The notes under the pieces: generated by a model | What the model was told of the DNA's origin: nothing | The model's database searches: none | What the model saw: the letters and a program-made list of their open reading frames with translations, nothing else | Origin: an uncultured Paracoccaceae bacterium | GTDB lineage: Bacteria; Pseudomonadota; Alphaproteobacteria; Rhodobacterales; Rhodobacteraceae | Length of the DNA stretch: 44,595 bases | Assembly: GCA_947499635.1 (NCBI GenBank) | Contig: CANMPD010000021.1 | Coordinates: forward strand, 1 to 44,595 | Direction: 5' to 3' | Shown here: positions 34,639-44,530 of the stretch, in pieces | Layout: each line of letters opens with the position of its first letter | How positions within the stretch are numbered: the first letter of the stretch is position 1 | Translations under genes and position numbers: made by a program

Positions 34639-36138
34639 ATGGCAATGTTGATTTCCAACGCGACATATGCGCGGGACGAATTTGTTCGCGGCGGCGGGTT
34701 TTTATATCCTTACCGTAATGGCTACGAAAAGCTCGCGACGCTGCTCGAAGCTTTGCCGCTGGATGAATGGCGCCGCGACGAGGCTGTTTTGGGCGCGCTG
34801 GTGTGCCATTTTCTCAAACGTGGTCAGGCGGCGCGGGCCAAGTCATATCTGTACGCGGTCAATCTGGAGTTTGAAAAGACCTATCTGTTCGATGTTCTCG
34901 ACCTGATATTGGCGTTGCATCTGGGCGAGCCCGTGAGTGACGATAAGCTTGCCGCGTGGCGCCAATTGGAGCGTGAACTGCCATTGTCTGAACCGCTGCT
35001 GCAGGGGCTCTATTATAATTCGATGATGGGAATGTTCGTGCGTTTGCAACGTCCCGAGGATGCCCGCGTCGCGGGGCAACATGCGATCTCTTGTTATCGC
35101 GAAGCCGAGCATGACTACCTTGAACATTTCATCCACATCCATCTGGCGGATCTCGATGTGGTTGAGGGGCGATTGCGGCGCGCGGGTCATGGTCTTAGGA
35201 CGGCAATGCGGTGTCTGGAAAAATCGGGATCACGCTATAGCAGCGAAGAGCAGGTGATCGCGGTCATCCAGCTTGCGATTGACTATGAGCGCGGCCGGTT
35301 CGACCATGTCCGCTGCAATGCGCCAGCGTTGCGCCAAAGCTTGATCACCGGCGACAGCTGGTCCGAACTGTTCTTTCAACTGGCGCGTATCGCGGTCATG
35401 GCAACCTATTTCCTAGAAGGGGCCCAGGCGGCACGGCGAGAGCTTGAAACCTATCAGGCCGATTACGCACGTCGCCACAGTGGAACCCCGGCCACCCTGA
35501 GCGTTTTGGCGGCTGTGATTGAACATCTGGAATGGCATTCAGATGAGGCCGAGCGGATCTTAGAAGAGATTGACCAAGCCGCGATCCATAGCACGCTGGG
35601 AAATATATTGTACCGCGATCTTCAGGTAGCCCTAGGGCATGAGCGCGATGCATCACCGCCACTGCTTCATGAAACGCCGCGTGTGCGGATCGTAAATGAT
35701 CTTCTGGCAGCGCGGTGTCTGCGCGGCCTAAAGCGACAAAATGTCATTGAACGCGCCATGCGGCTCGCAGTCGAAGAGCGCCAGGTCGCGCCTTTCATGG
35801 AGCATCGGGATGTGTTCTTAGGTGTCGGATCCAAGATCGCGCTGGGGCAATCGGGAAAGGGCAATCTGTCTTATGCTCGACTGGCCAAACAGGTCATGCG
35901 TCAGGTCGAAGAAAGCTATGTGATTCCTGTGCCGCTCGCGGCAATTGGGTTCAACCGCCGGCAATATCGCGTTGCGGCAGCTTTGCAATTGGGCGCATCA
36001 AACAAGCAGATTGCTCGACAATTGGGCATTTCTGAAGCGACGGTGAAGTATCACATGACCTCGGTGTTCCGAAAGGCCAGCGTAAAGAATAGATCTCAAT
36101 TCATTGAATTCATGTATGAAATAGACAATATTGACTAA
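34639..36138 (+). CDS. LuxR-family regulator with helical-repeat N-terminal region
   Basis: A 499-residue protein. Residues 1-400 are helical and repeat-like (TPR/MalT-type), for example YYNSMMGMFVRLQRPEDARVAGQHAI and IHLADLDVVEGRLRRAGHGLRTAMRCLEKSG. The C-terminal helix-turn-helix is FNRRQYRVAAALQLGASNKQIARQLGISEATVKYHMTSVFRKASVKNR at ~435-482. There is no P-loop ATPase, so it is shorter than the MalT/LAL class. It lies 87 bases upstream of, and codirectional with, the peptide-type importer operon and probably activates it. Confidence 0.82.
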   Translation: MAMLISNATYARDEFVRGGGFLYPYRNGYEKLATLLEALPLDEWRRDEAVLGALVCHFLKRGQAARAKSYLYAVNLEFEKTYLFDVLDLILALHLGEPVSDDKLAAWRQLERELPLSEPLLQGLYYNSMMGMFVRLQRPEDARVAGQHAISCYREAEHDYLEHFIHIHLADLDVVEGRLRRAGHGLRTAMRCLEKSGSRYSSEEQVIAVIQLAIDYERGRFDHVRCNAPALRQSLITGDSWSELFFQLARIAVMATYFLEGAQAARRELETYQADYARRHSGTPATLSVLAAVIEHLEWHSDEAERILEEIDQAAIHSTLGNILYRDLQVALGHERDASPPLLHETPRVRIVNDLLAARCLRGLKRQNVIERAMRLAVEERQVAPFMEHRDVFLGVGSKIALGQSGKGNLSYARLAKQVMRQVEESYVIPVPLAAIGFNRRQYRVAAALQLGASNKQIARQLGISEATVKYHMTSVFRKASVKNRSQFIEFMYEIDNID

Positions 36139-36225
36139 AATTAGACCTTTCATATTGATATTAGACTTCTTTTGACATGCGTTCGCGTCGAATCCTCGTC
36201 CAACCTCTCGGCAAGGATGTGAACA

Positions 36226-37248
36226 ATGTTATTATTTCTTTTCAAACGTGCGATGACACTATTGTTGGTCTTGCTGGGACTGGCGATTTTGATCTTTGTG
36301 ATTGCGCGGGTTGTGCCCGGTGATCCTGCACGGATTGCGCTTGGGCTGCTGGCAACAGCAGAGCAAGTGACGCAATTGCGCGATGAAATGGGGCTGAATG
36401 ATCCGTTTCCCGTGCAGCTCTGGATGTATCTCAGTGGGTTGGTGCAGGGGGATCTGGGTAAATCGCTTTTGACCTCACGCCCGGTGATGGATGACATTCG
36501 GGGCGCTTTGCCGGCGACGCTCGAATTGGTTCTCTTTACACTCGTGATTCAGATTGCCATCGCGATCCCTTTGGGTGTGATGGCTGCCATTTATCGCAAT
36601 AGCTGGGTTGATAGCCTGTTGCGGGTGGTGTCCTTGATTGGGGTTGTCACGCCAGGATTTGTCTTGGCGATCATTCTGCAATTGCTTGCGGCGCATCACC
36701 TTGGGGCCTTTCCAGTGACTGGGCGACTTGATCCGGGGTTGTCCTTCTCGGCGGATATTACGGGATTATTGCTCGTCGATGGCTTGCTTTATGGACGGCT
36801 GGACGTGGTGGCAGATGCCAGTGCGCATTTGTTTCTGCCGTCGATTGCACTGGCTGCGGCGGGTATCGGGCAGGTGATGCGGATCACGCGTACCGCGATG
36901 ATCGAAGTTGCGTCCCGCGATTTCGTCGAGGCCGCCCGCGCCTATGGCATTCCCGAACGTGTCGTGACCTTTAGATACATGCTGCGGGTCGCCTCGGTTG
37001 CGCCTTTGACCATTCTTGGGCTCGAATTTGCATCGCTCATCGGCAATGCCTTTATCGTCGAGTTCGTTTTCTCATGGCCAGGCATCGCCAGCTATGGGGT
37101 GCGGACCATTCTTCAGAAAGATTTGAATGCTGTGATCGGTGTAGTGCTGGTGTCTGGCGTGTTTTTTGTTGTGGCAAATCTCGTCATCGACCTGATGCTG
37201 AGCCTGCTTGACCCACGCCACCGTATCATCGCGGAGCGCGGGAAATGA
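36226..37248 (+). CDS. Peptide-type ABC transporter permease (DppB family)
   Basis: A 340-residue membrane protein with the N-terminal TLLLVLLGLAILIFVIARVVPGDPARIALG signature of DppB/OppB permeases and the EAA loop EAARAYGIPERVVTFRYMLRVASVAPLTI. An aagga site precedes the ATG. Its stop overlaps the DppC-type gene (ATGA). The substrate could be a dipeptide or, given the hydantoin-type enzymes downstream, a cyclic ureide or related compound. Confidence 0.88.
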   Translation: MLLFLFKRAMTLLLVLLGLAILIFVIARVVPGDPARIALGLLATAEQVTQLRDEMGLNDPFPVQLWMYLSGLVQGDLGKSLLTSRPVMDDIRGALPATLELVLFTLVIQIAIAIPLGVMAAIYRNSWVDSLLRVVSLIGVVTPGFVLAIILQLLAAHHLGAFPVTGRLDPGLSFSADITGLLLVDGLLYGRLDVVADASAHLFLPSIALAAAGIGQVMRITRTAMIEVASRDFVEAARAYGIPERVVTFRYMLRVASVAPLTILGLEFASLIGNAFIVEFVFSWPGIASYGVRTILQKDLNAVIGVVLVSGVFFVVANLVIDLMLSLLDPRHRIIAERGK

Positions 37249-38126
37249 GTGCAGTGCAAGATATAAATTTCGCGTCTCATGGTCTAAGCGCACGCCAGAT
37301 GGCCTTTTATCGGTTTCGGCGCAATCCTTTGGCCGTCATTGGTGCGTTAATTGTGCTCAGCGTCATCTTTGCGGCGCTGCTCGCGCCATGGATCGCACCC
37401 TCGCCCGAAAGCGCAGGATCCTTTGTGGACTTTCGCAACAGACACAGCCCCCCCAGTTGGGACAATCTGATGGGCACAGATAATGTCGGTCGTGACGTGT
37501 TGAGCCGGGTGCTCTTTGGCTATCGCATTTCGCTGGGACTGGTCGTTGGCGTTCTCGGCGTCGCCGTCCCCCTTGGCGTGGTTCTGGGTCTGATGGCTGG
37601 CTACTTTGGCGGTTGGACTGAAACGATCATCATGCGGTTCACCGATATTATGCTGGCGCTGCCGCCCTTGGCCATGGCGTTGGCTATCACGGCGGTACTG
37701 TCGCCGAACCTGATCAACGCGATGATTGCGATTACCCTGTTGTGGTGGACCTGGCACACGCGGCTGATTTATCGGATCGTCAAGGCACAGATGAACGAAG
37801 ATTATATCGAAGCTGCGCGTGTCGCAGGCGCATCCCATATCCACATCCTGTTTCGCGAGCTTCTGCCCAACTGTGTGTCTGCTGTTGCGGTGAAAATCTC
37901 GCTGGATGCGGGGTTTGTGATCCTATTTGGCGCGGCGCTTTCGTTTCTTGGGCTTGGTGTGCAACCGCCGACGCCGGATCTGGGAACGATGGTGGCGACG
38001 GGTTCGGAATACCTGCCGGAAATGTGGTGGCAAGCGGTCATGCCCGGGCTTGCAATCCTATACGCAATCCTTGGCTTTAATCTGCTTGGCGATGGCCTGC
38101 GCGACATGCTGGATGTTGAGCTATGA
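37245..38126 (+). CDS. Peptide-type ABC transporter permease (DppC family)
   Basis: A 293-residue membrane protein with the N-terminal FYRFRRNPLAVIGALIVLSVIFAALLAPWIAP segment, MGTDNVGRDVLSRVLFG, and EAARVAGASHIHILFRELLPNC (EAA loop). These are DppC/OppC hallmarks. It overlaps both the preceding permease and the following ATPase by four bases, so the three genes are tightly coupled. Confidence 0.88.
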   Translation: MSAVQDINFASHGLSARQMAFYRFRRNPLAVIGALIVLSVIFAALLAPWIAPSPESAGSFVDFRNRHSPPSWDNLMGTDNVGRDVLSRVLFGYRISLGLVVGVLGVAVPLGVVLGLMAGYFGGWTETIIMRFTDIMLALPPLAMALAITAVLSPNLINAMIAITLLWWTWHTRLIYRIVKAQMNEDYIEAARVAGASHIHILFRELLPNCVSAVAVKISLDAGFVILFGAALSFLGLGVQPPTPDLGTMVATGSEYLPEMWWQAVMPGLAILYAILGFNLLGDGLRDMLDVEL

Positions 38127-39823
38127 CCCCACTTCTTGACATACATGACCTCTGCATCGGGTTTCGTGCCTACGGACAGCACCGCCGCATTTTGCACAAC
38201 GTCAATCTGCATGTGAACGAGGGCGAGCGGGTGTCTTTGATCGGGCAATCCGGCTCGGGCAAGACCGTCACCATGCGCAGCATTATTGGCACTTTGCCGA
38301 TGCCGCCCGGCCAGATTGAGCAGGGCAGCATCACCTATGATGGCCGCTCCTTGCTGGATCTGAACAAACGCGATCGCAACCAGCTTAAGGGGAGCGGTAT
38401 CTCGATTGTGCTGCAAGATCCGATGCTGTCGTTTAATCCGGTGCTCACCATTGGGCGGCAGATGGATGATATCATCCGCTTTGGTGACATTCGCACGGGT
38501 CGGTCGCGCAGGATACAGGACCGGCACGCCCATATGATCGACACGCTGCAAAAGGTGCAGCTCAAGGATGGCGAACGCGTGTTGAACAGCTATCCGATGA
38601 TGCTGTCCGGCGGTATGCGGCAACGGGTGTTGATTGCCATGGCTCTGCTCAACAAACCGCGCCTTTTGGTGGCGGATGAGCCCGGCACCGCCTTGGATGT
38701 GACAACCCAGGCTGAGATCCTTGCCCTGTTGAACAGACTTGTCACCAACGAGGGTCTGTCCCTGCTGTTAATCACCCATAATCTGGGTGTTGTACGCGAA
38801 ATGGCGGACCGTGTGTATGTGATGGAGCGCGGCCATATTGTAGAAACGGGCACGCGGGATCAAATCTTTGCGGCGCCCAAACATGCCTATACCAAGAAAT
38901 TGATGGCAGCCGTGCCGCCGCTCTATGGCGCAAGCGTCAAAACCACCCACCACGAGGGCCTCAAGCCGATTGTAACCCTACAATCGGTGACCAAGGATTT
39001 TGAAACCCGCAGCGGTTGGCTCAACCGGGTTTCGGGGCGTTTTCGGGCTGTGGATGATGTCTCATTGACCGTGCGCCAGGGCGATATCTTCGGCATCGCG
39101 GGCGAGAGCGGCTCTGGCAAGACAACGCTTGCAAAAACCATCATGGGCCTGATCAAGCCAAGCGCTGGCGAGGTGCTGATTGACGGACGTCCGCTGGACG
39201 GTTTTGCCGGAAGCCAAGAGTTCCGCAAGCACATTCAAATCGTCTACCAAAACCCTGGCTCGTCGCTGAACCCGCGTCGCACTATCGCACAACAGTTGTC
39301 AGTGCCGTTGAAATTCACCGGCTCTGACAGCGCGGCAATCGGCGGCCGTATTCGCGATCTGCTTGAGCTTGTCGATCTGCCGCAAAGCTATGCCAATATG
39401 TATCCGCACGAGCTGTCCGGGGGGCAAAAACAACGTGTTGCCATCGCACGCGCCCTGTCGGTGAACCCAAGGATTTTGGTGCTGGACGAACCTACATCGG
39501 CCCTTGATGTGCTGGTGCAGTCGACGGTTATCGATCTGTTGCATCGTCTGCGACGTGAATTCGATCTCACCTATATTTTTATCAGCCATGATCTCAGTCT
39601 GATGCGAAATTTCTGCAATCGTGCGGCGATTATGTGGCGCGGCAAAGTGGTGGAAACAGGCCAGATCTCTGAAATTTTTGATCACCCAAGCCACCCCTAT
39701 ACCCGCGCGCTGCTTTCGGCGATCCCGGTGATTTCAGCCGAGGAAGATGCGCTCAAACCCTCAATTACCAAAGAAGAACGGGCAGCTGTCCTCGCGACAT
39801 CTACCCAATTGGAGGACACTTAA
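38123..39823 (+). CDS. Fused tandem ABC ATPase (DppD-DppF in one chain)
   Basis: A 566-residue protein with two complete ATP-binding domains. The N-terminal half has Walker A GQSGSGKT, signature LSGGMRQR and Walker B LLVADEP. The C-terminal half (from about residue 280) has GESGSGKTT, LSGGQKQR and ILVLDEPTSALD. Each half ends with the peptide-importer extension region (YTKKLMAAVPP, PYTRALLSAIP). It is the fused equivalent of DppD plus DppF and powers the permease pair upstream. Confidence 0.9.
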   Translation: MTPLLDIHDLCIGFRAYGQHRRILHNVNLHVNEGERVSLIGQSGSGKTVTMRSIIGTLPMPPGQIEQGSITYDGRSLLDLNKRDRNQLKGSGISIVLQDPMLSFNPVLTIGRQMDDIIRFGDIRTGRSRRIQDRHAHMIDTLQKVQLKDGERVLNSYPMMLSGGMRQRVLIAMALLNKPRLLVADEPGTALDVTTQAEILALLNRLVTNEGLSLLLITHNLGVVREMADRVYVMERGHIVETGTRDQIFAAPKHAYTKKLMAAVPPLYGASVKTTHHEGLKPIVTLQSVTKDFETRSGWLNRVSGRFRAVDDVSLTVRQGDIFGIAGESGSGKTTLAKTIMGLIKPSAGEVLIDGRPLDGFAGSQEFRKHIQIVYQNPGSSLNPRRTIAQQLSVPLKFTGSDSAAIGGRIRDLLELVDLPQSYANMYPHELSGGQKQRVAIARALSVNPRILVLDEPTSALDVLVQSTVIDLLHRLRREFDLTYIFISHDLSLMRNFCNRAAIMWRGKVVETGQISEIFDHPSHPYTRALLSAIPVISAEEDALKPSITKEERAAVLATSTQLEDT

Positions 39824-41368
39824 ATGTTCCGAATAGGCGTCGATGTCGGCGGCACAAATACAGATGCGGTTGTGATGCAGGGCGATCAGATCCTGTCAGG
39901 GGTCAAATCCCCAACGACCCAGGATGTGATGAGCGGCGTGGTAGACGCCCTAGAGCGCGCCATTGCCGACGCGGGTATCAATAATTCCGCAATCACGGCC
40001 GTGATGATTGGGACCACACATTTCACCAATGCTGTGGTGGAACGGCGTCATATTGCGCGCACTGGCGCTGTGCGTTTGTGCCTGCCCGCCGCGCAATGTC
40101 TGCCGCCAATGGTCGATTGGCCAAACGATATGCGCGAAGCGGTTGGCAATCACTATTGGATGGCCAAAGGTGGCAATGAATTCGACGGTCGCTCAATCTC
40201 AGAGCTGGATATGGCAGAGCTGGACCAAATCGCCGCTGAGATCGGCGAAGCGGGCATTGATACGCTTGCCATCACCTCGGTGTTCTCGCCGGTGAGTGAC
40301 GCGATGGAGCAAGCCGCCAAGGCCCGCCTGGCCGCGCGCCTTCCGGGCGTGGACTTCACACTCTCCAGTGAAATTGGGCGTCTGGGCATCCTGGAACGCG
40401 AAAACGCTGCGATCATGAATGCGTCGCTGCGCGCGCTGTCCCATCATACCGTCTCGGCCTTTGGTAAGGCGCTGGAAAAAGTCGGGCTGAGCTGCCCTTA
40501 TTACATTACGCAAAACGATGGCACATTGATGAGCCGCGCGTTTGTGCAGGCCTATCCAGTGCTGACCTTTGCTTCTGGACCAACCAACTCTATGCGCGGC
40601 GCGGCGTTTTTGTCGGGCAAAAGCGATGCCATCGTCGTTGATGTGGGCGGCACCACCACGGATGTGGGCGCCTTGGTAAAGGGCTTTCCGCGTCCTGCCA
40701 GCACCACAGTAGATGTGGGCGGTGTACGGACGAATTTCCGCATGCCCGATGTCTTTGCCATTGGCTTGGGTGGCGGCACGATTGTCCAAGGCGCGGGCGA
40801 GAATTTAAAAATCGGCCCTCAATCCGTGGGCTACAGGCTGGCGCAAGAGGCTTTGGTCTTTGGCGGCGACACATTGACCACCTCTGACGTGGCCGTTGGG
40901 CTTGGGCTGGCGGATTTCGGCGATAAAACCGCGCTGCAAGATCTGCCTGATGCGCATCTCAAAGCGATCAAAGCCCGCACAGACAACATGCTACTGAACG
41001 CAGTCGAACGCATGCGGGTCTCGGCAGATCCGATTCCGGTGCTTGCGGTTGGCGGTGGGTCGATCCTGGTGCCGGATAGGATCGGTGATCTTCCGGTGAT
41101 CCGCCCTGAACATTTCTCGGTCGCCAATGCGGTTGGCGCGGCGATTGGGCAGATTTCGGGCGAGGTTGACCGCATCTACTCGCTTGAAAGCAAATCCCGC
41201 GAAGAAGCGCTGTCTGAGGCCCGCCAAGACGCCGAAGCCAAAGCCGTCGCCGCCGGTGCCAATCCTGAAACCATCACGCTGTTGGATCAAGAAGACGTGC
41301 CGCTGGCCTATTTACCTGGAAACGCAACCCGCATCCGCCTGAAAGTTGTAGGGGAAATGAATGTCTGA
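39824..41368 (+). CDS. Hydantoinase/oxoprolinase-family protein (HyuA-type)
   Basis: A 514-residue protein of the hydantoinase A/oxoprolinase fold. It has GVDVGGTNTDAVVM at the N-terminus, IVVDVGGTTTDVGAL in the middle (actin-like phosphate loops), and GLGGGTIVQGA and VLAVGGGSILVPD later. ATP-dependent cleavage of cyclic amides such as hydantoins or 5-oxoproline is typical of the family. It starts immediately after the ATPase stop (ggaggacacttaa before ATG) and overlaps the DUF917 gene by eight bases. Confidence 0.88.
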   Translation: MFRIGVDVGGTNTDAVVMQGDQILSGVKSPTTQDVMSGVVDALERAIADAGINNSAITAVMIGTTHFTNAVVERRHIARTGAVRLCLPAAQCLPPMVDWPNDMREAVGNHYWMAKGGNEFDGRSISELDMAELDQIAAEIGEAGIDTLAITSVFSPVSDAMEQAAKARLAARLPGVDFTLSSEIGRLGILERENAAIMNASLRALSHHTVSAFGKALEKVGLSCPYYITQNDGTLMSRAFVQAYPVLTFASGPTNSMRGAAFLSGKSDAIVVDVGGTTTDVGALVKGFPRPASTTVDVGGVRTNFRMPDVFAIGLGGGTIVQGAGENLKIGPQSVGYRLAQEALVFGGDTLTTSDVAVGLGLADFGDKTALQDLPDAHLKAIKARTDNMLLNAVERMRVSADPIPVLAVGGGSILVPDRIGDLPVIRPEHFSVANAVGAAIGQISGEVDRIYSLESKSREEALSEARQDAEAKAVAAGANPETITLLDQEDVPLAYLPGNATRIRLKVVGEMNV

Positions 41369-42452
41369 ACCGCTCACAGAAGTCACCGATGCTGATCTGG
41401 ATGCAATCGAAATTGGCGCCGCGATCCTAGGAACAGGAGGCGGAGGCAATCCCTATATTGGCAAGCTGCGCTGTCGCGAAGAGCTGAAAAAAGGAAACAT
41501 CATCAAGGTTATACCTCTTGATGAGCTGCCCGATGATGCGCTTGTGGTCTCGCTTGGTGGGATTGGCGCGCCCGTGGTCGGTATTGAAAAGATCGAAGAA
41601 GGTGAAGAATGCCTGCGTGCCCTGCGCGCGGTGGAGCGCGAGGTTGGAAAAACCGTTGATGCTCTGATTTCGGTTGAGATCGGCGGCGCCAATTCGATGG
41701 AGCCCATGCTCACCGCTGCGCAAGCCGGGCTGCCGGTTGTTGACGGTGATGGCATGGGGCGCGCCTTTCCGGAAATGCAAATGTGCACTTGGTCCATCTA
41801 TGGCCACCGCGAAGCGCCCGCGGCCATGGCTGATGAAAAGGGATCGATCGTGGTGATCCGCGATACCCCTGATGATGTCTGGCTCGAGCGGATCGCGCGC
41901 TCGGTCGTTGTGACCATGGGGGCTGCGGCGGGTCTTGCCTCGCAGCCGATGCGCGGCGAATTCGTAAAGCGCGCCGCCATCCCCGGCACCATTACGCAGG
42001 CTCTAAAACTGGGCCGCGCTGTACTTGATGCTCAGGCTAATAATGTTGACCCGGTTCAAACTGTGATCGACCAAGAAAATGGCAAACTGCTGATGACCGC
42101 TAAGATCGTCGATCTGGAACGTCATCTAAAGGGCGGCTTTGCTGTAGGTCACTTGTCGCTTGAGGGGTTCGATGATTTCCACGGCGACACTGGCCGGATT
42201 GATCTCCAAAACGAATTTCTCGTGTTCCGCCGCAATGATGTGGTCGAGGCCTGTGTTCCCGATCTTGTGGTCGTGCTCGACAGTGATACTGGCCTGCCAA
42301 TTACAACCGAGATGCTGCGCTATGGGCAGCGCGTGGCCGTCATTGGATTGCCTGCGCATCCATTGATGCGCTCGCCCGAGGCGCTCAAGGTCGTTGGGCC
42401 CGCGGCCTTTGGCTATGACGACATCACATTCACCCCGATGGATGCCTCATAG
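41361..42452 (+). CDS. DUF917 family protein (S-methyl-thiohydantoin desulfurase family)
   Basis: A 363-residue protein of the family long called DUF917. It has AILGTGGGGNPYIG near the N-terminus, VEIGGANSMEPMLTAAQAGLPVVDGDGMGRAFPEMQM in the middle, and EMLRYGQRVAVIGLPAHPLMRSPEAL near the C-terminus. One family member removes sulfur from an S-methyl-thiohydantoin in ergothioneine breakdown. Family members typically sit beside HyuA-type proteins, as here. Start overlaps the HyuA stop. Its substrate is unknown. Confidence 0.85.
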   Translation: MSEPLTEVTDADLDAIEIGAAILGTGGGGNPYIGKLRCREELKKGNIIKVIPLDELPDDALVVSLGGIGAPVVGIEKIEEGEECLRALRAVEREVGKTVDALISVEIGGANSMEPMLTAAQAGLPVVDGDGMGRAFPEMQMCTWSIYGHREAPAAMADEKGSIVVIRDTPDDVWLERIARSVVVTMGAAAGLASQPMRGEFVKRAAIPGTITQALKLGRAVLDAQANNVDPVQTVIDQENGKLLMTAKIVDLERHLKGGFAVGHLSLEGFDDFHGDTGRIDLQNEFLVFRRNDVVEACVPDLVVVLDSDTGLPITTEMLRYGQRVAVIGLPAHPLMRSPEALKVVGPAAFGYDDITFTPMDAS

Positions 42453-42565
42453 GAGGCCCGCACGTAGATAGATCTCTAATCAATTGAATTCACTACAATA
42501 ACTAACTTAACAAACGTCCCCGAACCTTAGGTCCCTGAAAACCTGACAGAAAGGAAGTCCTACTC

Positions 42566-44137
42566 ATGAAGATAAATCGTTTGAAATTAATAAGCTCCAC
42601 AGCCGCCGCCGCGCTTGTTCTGGGGTGTGGCCTGGCCAATGCGCAAACCGCAATCACCGTCAATGCGACCCAGATCTTTGGCACGATCGACCCGGCAAAA
42701 GTCAACGACTACACCGAATATATGGCTGGCGTGAACCTCTATGAGGCGCTGACAACACTTGATGGAAGTGGTGCAATCCAGCCGCTTTTGGCTGAGAGCT
42801 GGAGCGCCTCCGAGGACGGTTTAACCTGGGTATTCACCCTCAAAGACGGGGCGACCTTTCAAGACGGATCACCGGTTGAAGCCAAAGACGTGGTCTGGTC
42901 GGTTGAGCGTTTACTCGATATCAACGAAGGGCCTGCCTATCTATTCGAAGGCGTCCTAGGCGAGGGGTCCGTGACTGCGATTGATGCCGCAACGGTGGAA
43001 TTCCAACTGCAAAAACCTTATGCGCCGTTCTTGACCACAACACCGATCCTCTTTGTTGTGAACTCTGATCTGGCGGTTGAAAACGCAACTGACGCGGACC
43101 ATTGGGCGCAGGATTTCATCGCAAATACCTCAATCGGTGCAGGGGCTTATGCGCTGGAGCACTGGGAACGCGGCGCTGGTATGACCATCAAGGCCTATGA
43201 TGGGTATCACCTTGGCTGGGACGATCAAAGCATCGACGAAATTCGCTTTATCATCACCAACGAAGAGGCCACGGTCAAGGCCCTCGCGGTTGATGGCTCC
43301 TTGTCCATGTCCTCAGACAGCCAGGCCCAAGAAACCTATGACAGCATTGGCGCGCTCGAGGATTATCGCATCGAGGAATATCCGACTGCGACCAACTTTT
43401 ACTTCAAACTCAACAACAGCCGCGCGCCGACGGATGATGTAAACATCCGCAAGGCCATCGCCTATGCAACCGATTACGCAACCATCCGCGAAGTCATCCT
43501 GCCCGGCGAGCCCCTTACTGGCCCGATGCCGCCAATTTTTGCCGGTGCCTACCCCGATGATGTCGAGGCGCCCGTCTTTGATCTGGAAAAAGCCAAAGCC
43601 TATGTCGACGCCTCAAGCTATGCGGGTCAAGGGCCAATTGATATCGAAATCATGTATGTCGCCGGTCTGGCGTTTGAAGAAGAAATCGGCCTGTTGATGA
43701 AATCGATCCTCGATACCATCGGCTTTAATACCATTCTCAAGCCTGAACCATGGAACCGCATGACAGAGCTGGCCGGTGATGCCGCAACCACGCCGGCGAT
43801 CAATCAGGTCTTTTATGGTGCAACCTACCCATCACCTGATACCTATTTCTTCCCGCAATATCACAGCGCAGCGTCGGGAACCTGGGCATCGATGGAATGG
43901 CTGCTGAGCGATGAAATCGATGGTATGATCGAAGCAGCCCGCGCGACATCCGATGTGGCCGAGCAAAATGCGATCTACAAAGACATGCAGCGCAAATTGG
44001 TCGAGGATCAGGTGGATGTGTTCCTGCTCACGCAACGCAGTCAGCAAGCGTTCCACAATTGTTTGCAGGGCTTCACCTGGGTGCCAATGCAAAGCTTTGA
44101 ATACAACTTCCACAAAATGAAATGGGTCTGCGACTAA
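42566..44137 (+). CDS. Peptide-type ABC transporter substrate-binding protein
   Basis: A 523-residue DppA/OppA-family (SBP family 5) protein. The signal peptide MKINRLKLISSTAAAALVLG continues into CGLANAQ, with likely cleavage after ANA; the VLGC stretch also resembles a weak lipobox. YEALTTLDGSGAIQPLLAESWSASEDGLTWVFTLKDGATFQDGSPV is the family signature. gaaaggaag precedes the ATG. It is the last gene of the importer operon, 113 bases after the DUF917 gene. Confidence 0.9.
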   Translation: MKINRLKLISSTAAAALVLGCGLANAQTAITVNATQIFGTIDPAKVNDYTEYMAGVNLYEALTTLDGSGAIQPLLAESWSASEDGLTWVFTLKDGATFQDGSPVEAKDVVWSVERLLDINEGPAYLFEGVLGEGSVTAIDAATVEFQLQKPYAPFLTTTPILFVVNSDLAVENATDADHWAQDFIANTSIGAGAYALEHWERGAGMTIKAYDGYHLGWDDQSIDEIRFIITNEEATVKALAVDGSLSMSSDSQAQETYDSIGALEDYRIEEYPTATNFYFKLNNSRAPTDDVNIRKAIAYATDYATIREVILPGEPLTGPMPPIFAGAYPDDVEAPVFDLEKAKAYVDASSYAGQGPIDIEIMYVAGLAFEEEIGLLMKSILDTIGFNTILKPEPWNRMTELAGDAATTPAINQVFYGATYPSPDTYFFPQYHSAASGTWASMEWLLSDEIDGMIEAARATSDVAEQNAIYKDMQRKLVEDQVDVFLLTQRSQQAFHNCLQGFTWVPMQSFEYNFHKMKWVCD

Positions 44138-44250
44138 AGCGTTGCAACGGCCCTGTGGACGTCGGCCCCAGCTGGCGTCTGCAGGGTTTACAGGTCTCAG
44201 CGATCTAGAACGTCGGCGCGCATCGCCCACGGTGATCACAATTCCGCCCC

Positions 44251-44499
44251 TTGCCAATTTCACCAATACAGTTCGTACGGAACATTATCCTTTGCGCGGT
44301 GCGGTGGTATTTGCGCTACCCGCGCTCCTATCAAGATGTGGCTGATCTATTCGCTGAGCGTGGCATCACAGTTGATCGATCATCCGTGTATCGCTGGGTT
44401 CAGACGTTTGGGTCCGAACTCACGAAAGGCACAGAACCATCCATTTGGCGTGCCCCCATCGGGTGGTCCAGTTTGATTGAGGTGCCCCTAGATTTGTAG
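44251..44499 (+). pseudogene. IS6-family transposase remnant
   Basis: FVRNIILCAVRWYLRYPRSY then QDVADLFAERGITVDRSSVYRWVQTFG is the N-terminal helix-turn-helix region of IS6-type transposases. After ELTKGTEPS the frame departs from the expected RRASxDWHVDETY segment and stops, and the DDE catalytic part is missing. It is a decayed copy. Confidence 0.7.
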
Positions 44500-44530
44500 A
44501 CGCTTTGCTTGGTAATTTTGGAAGCAAAGG

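Noticed and set aside
37802-38623. 273-codon leftward frame across the DppC and ATPase genes
   Set aside because: It is antisense to two motif-bearing coupled genes and has no domain.
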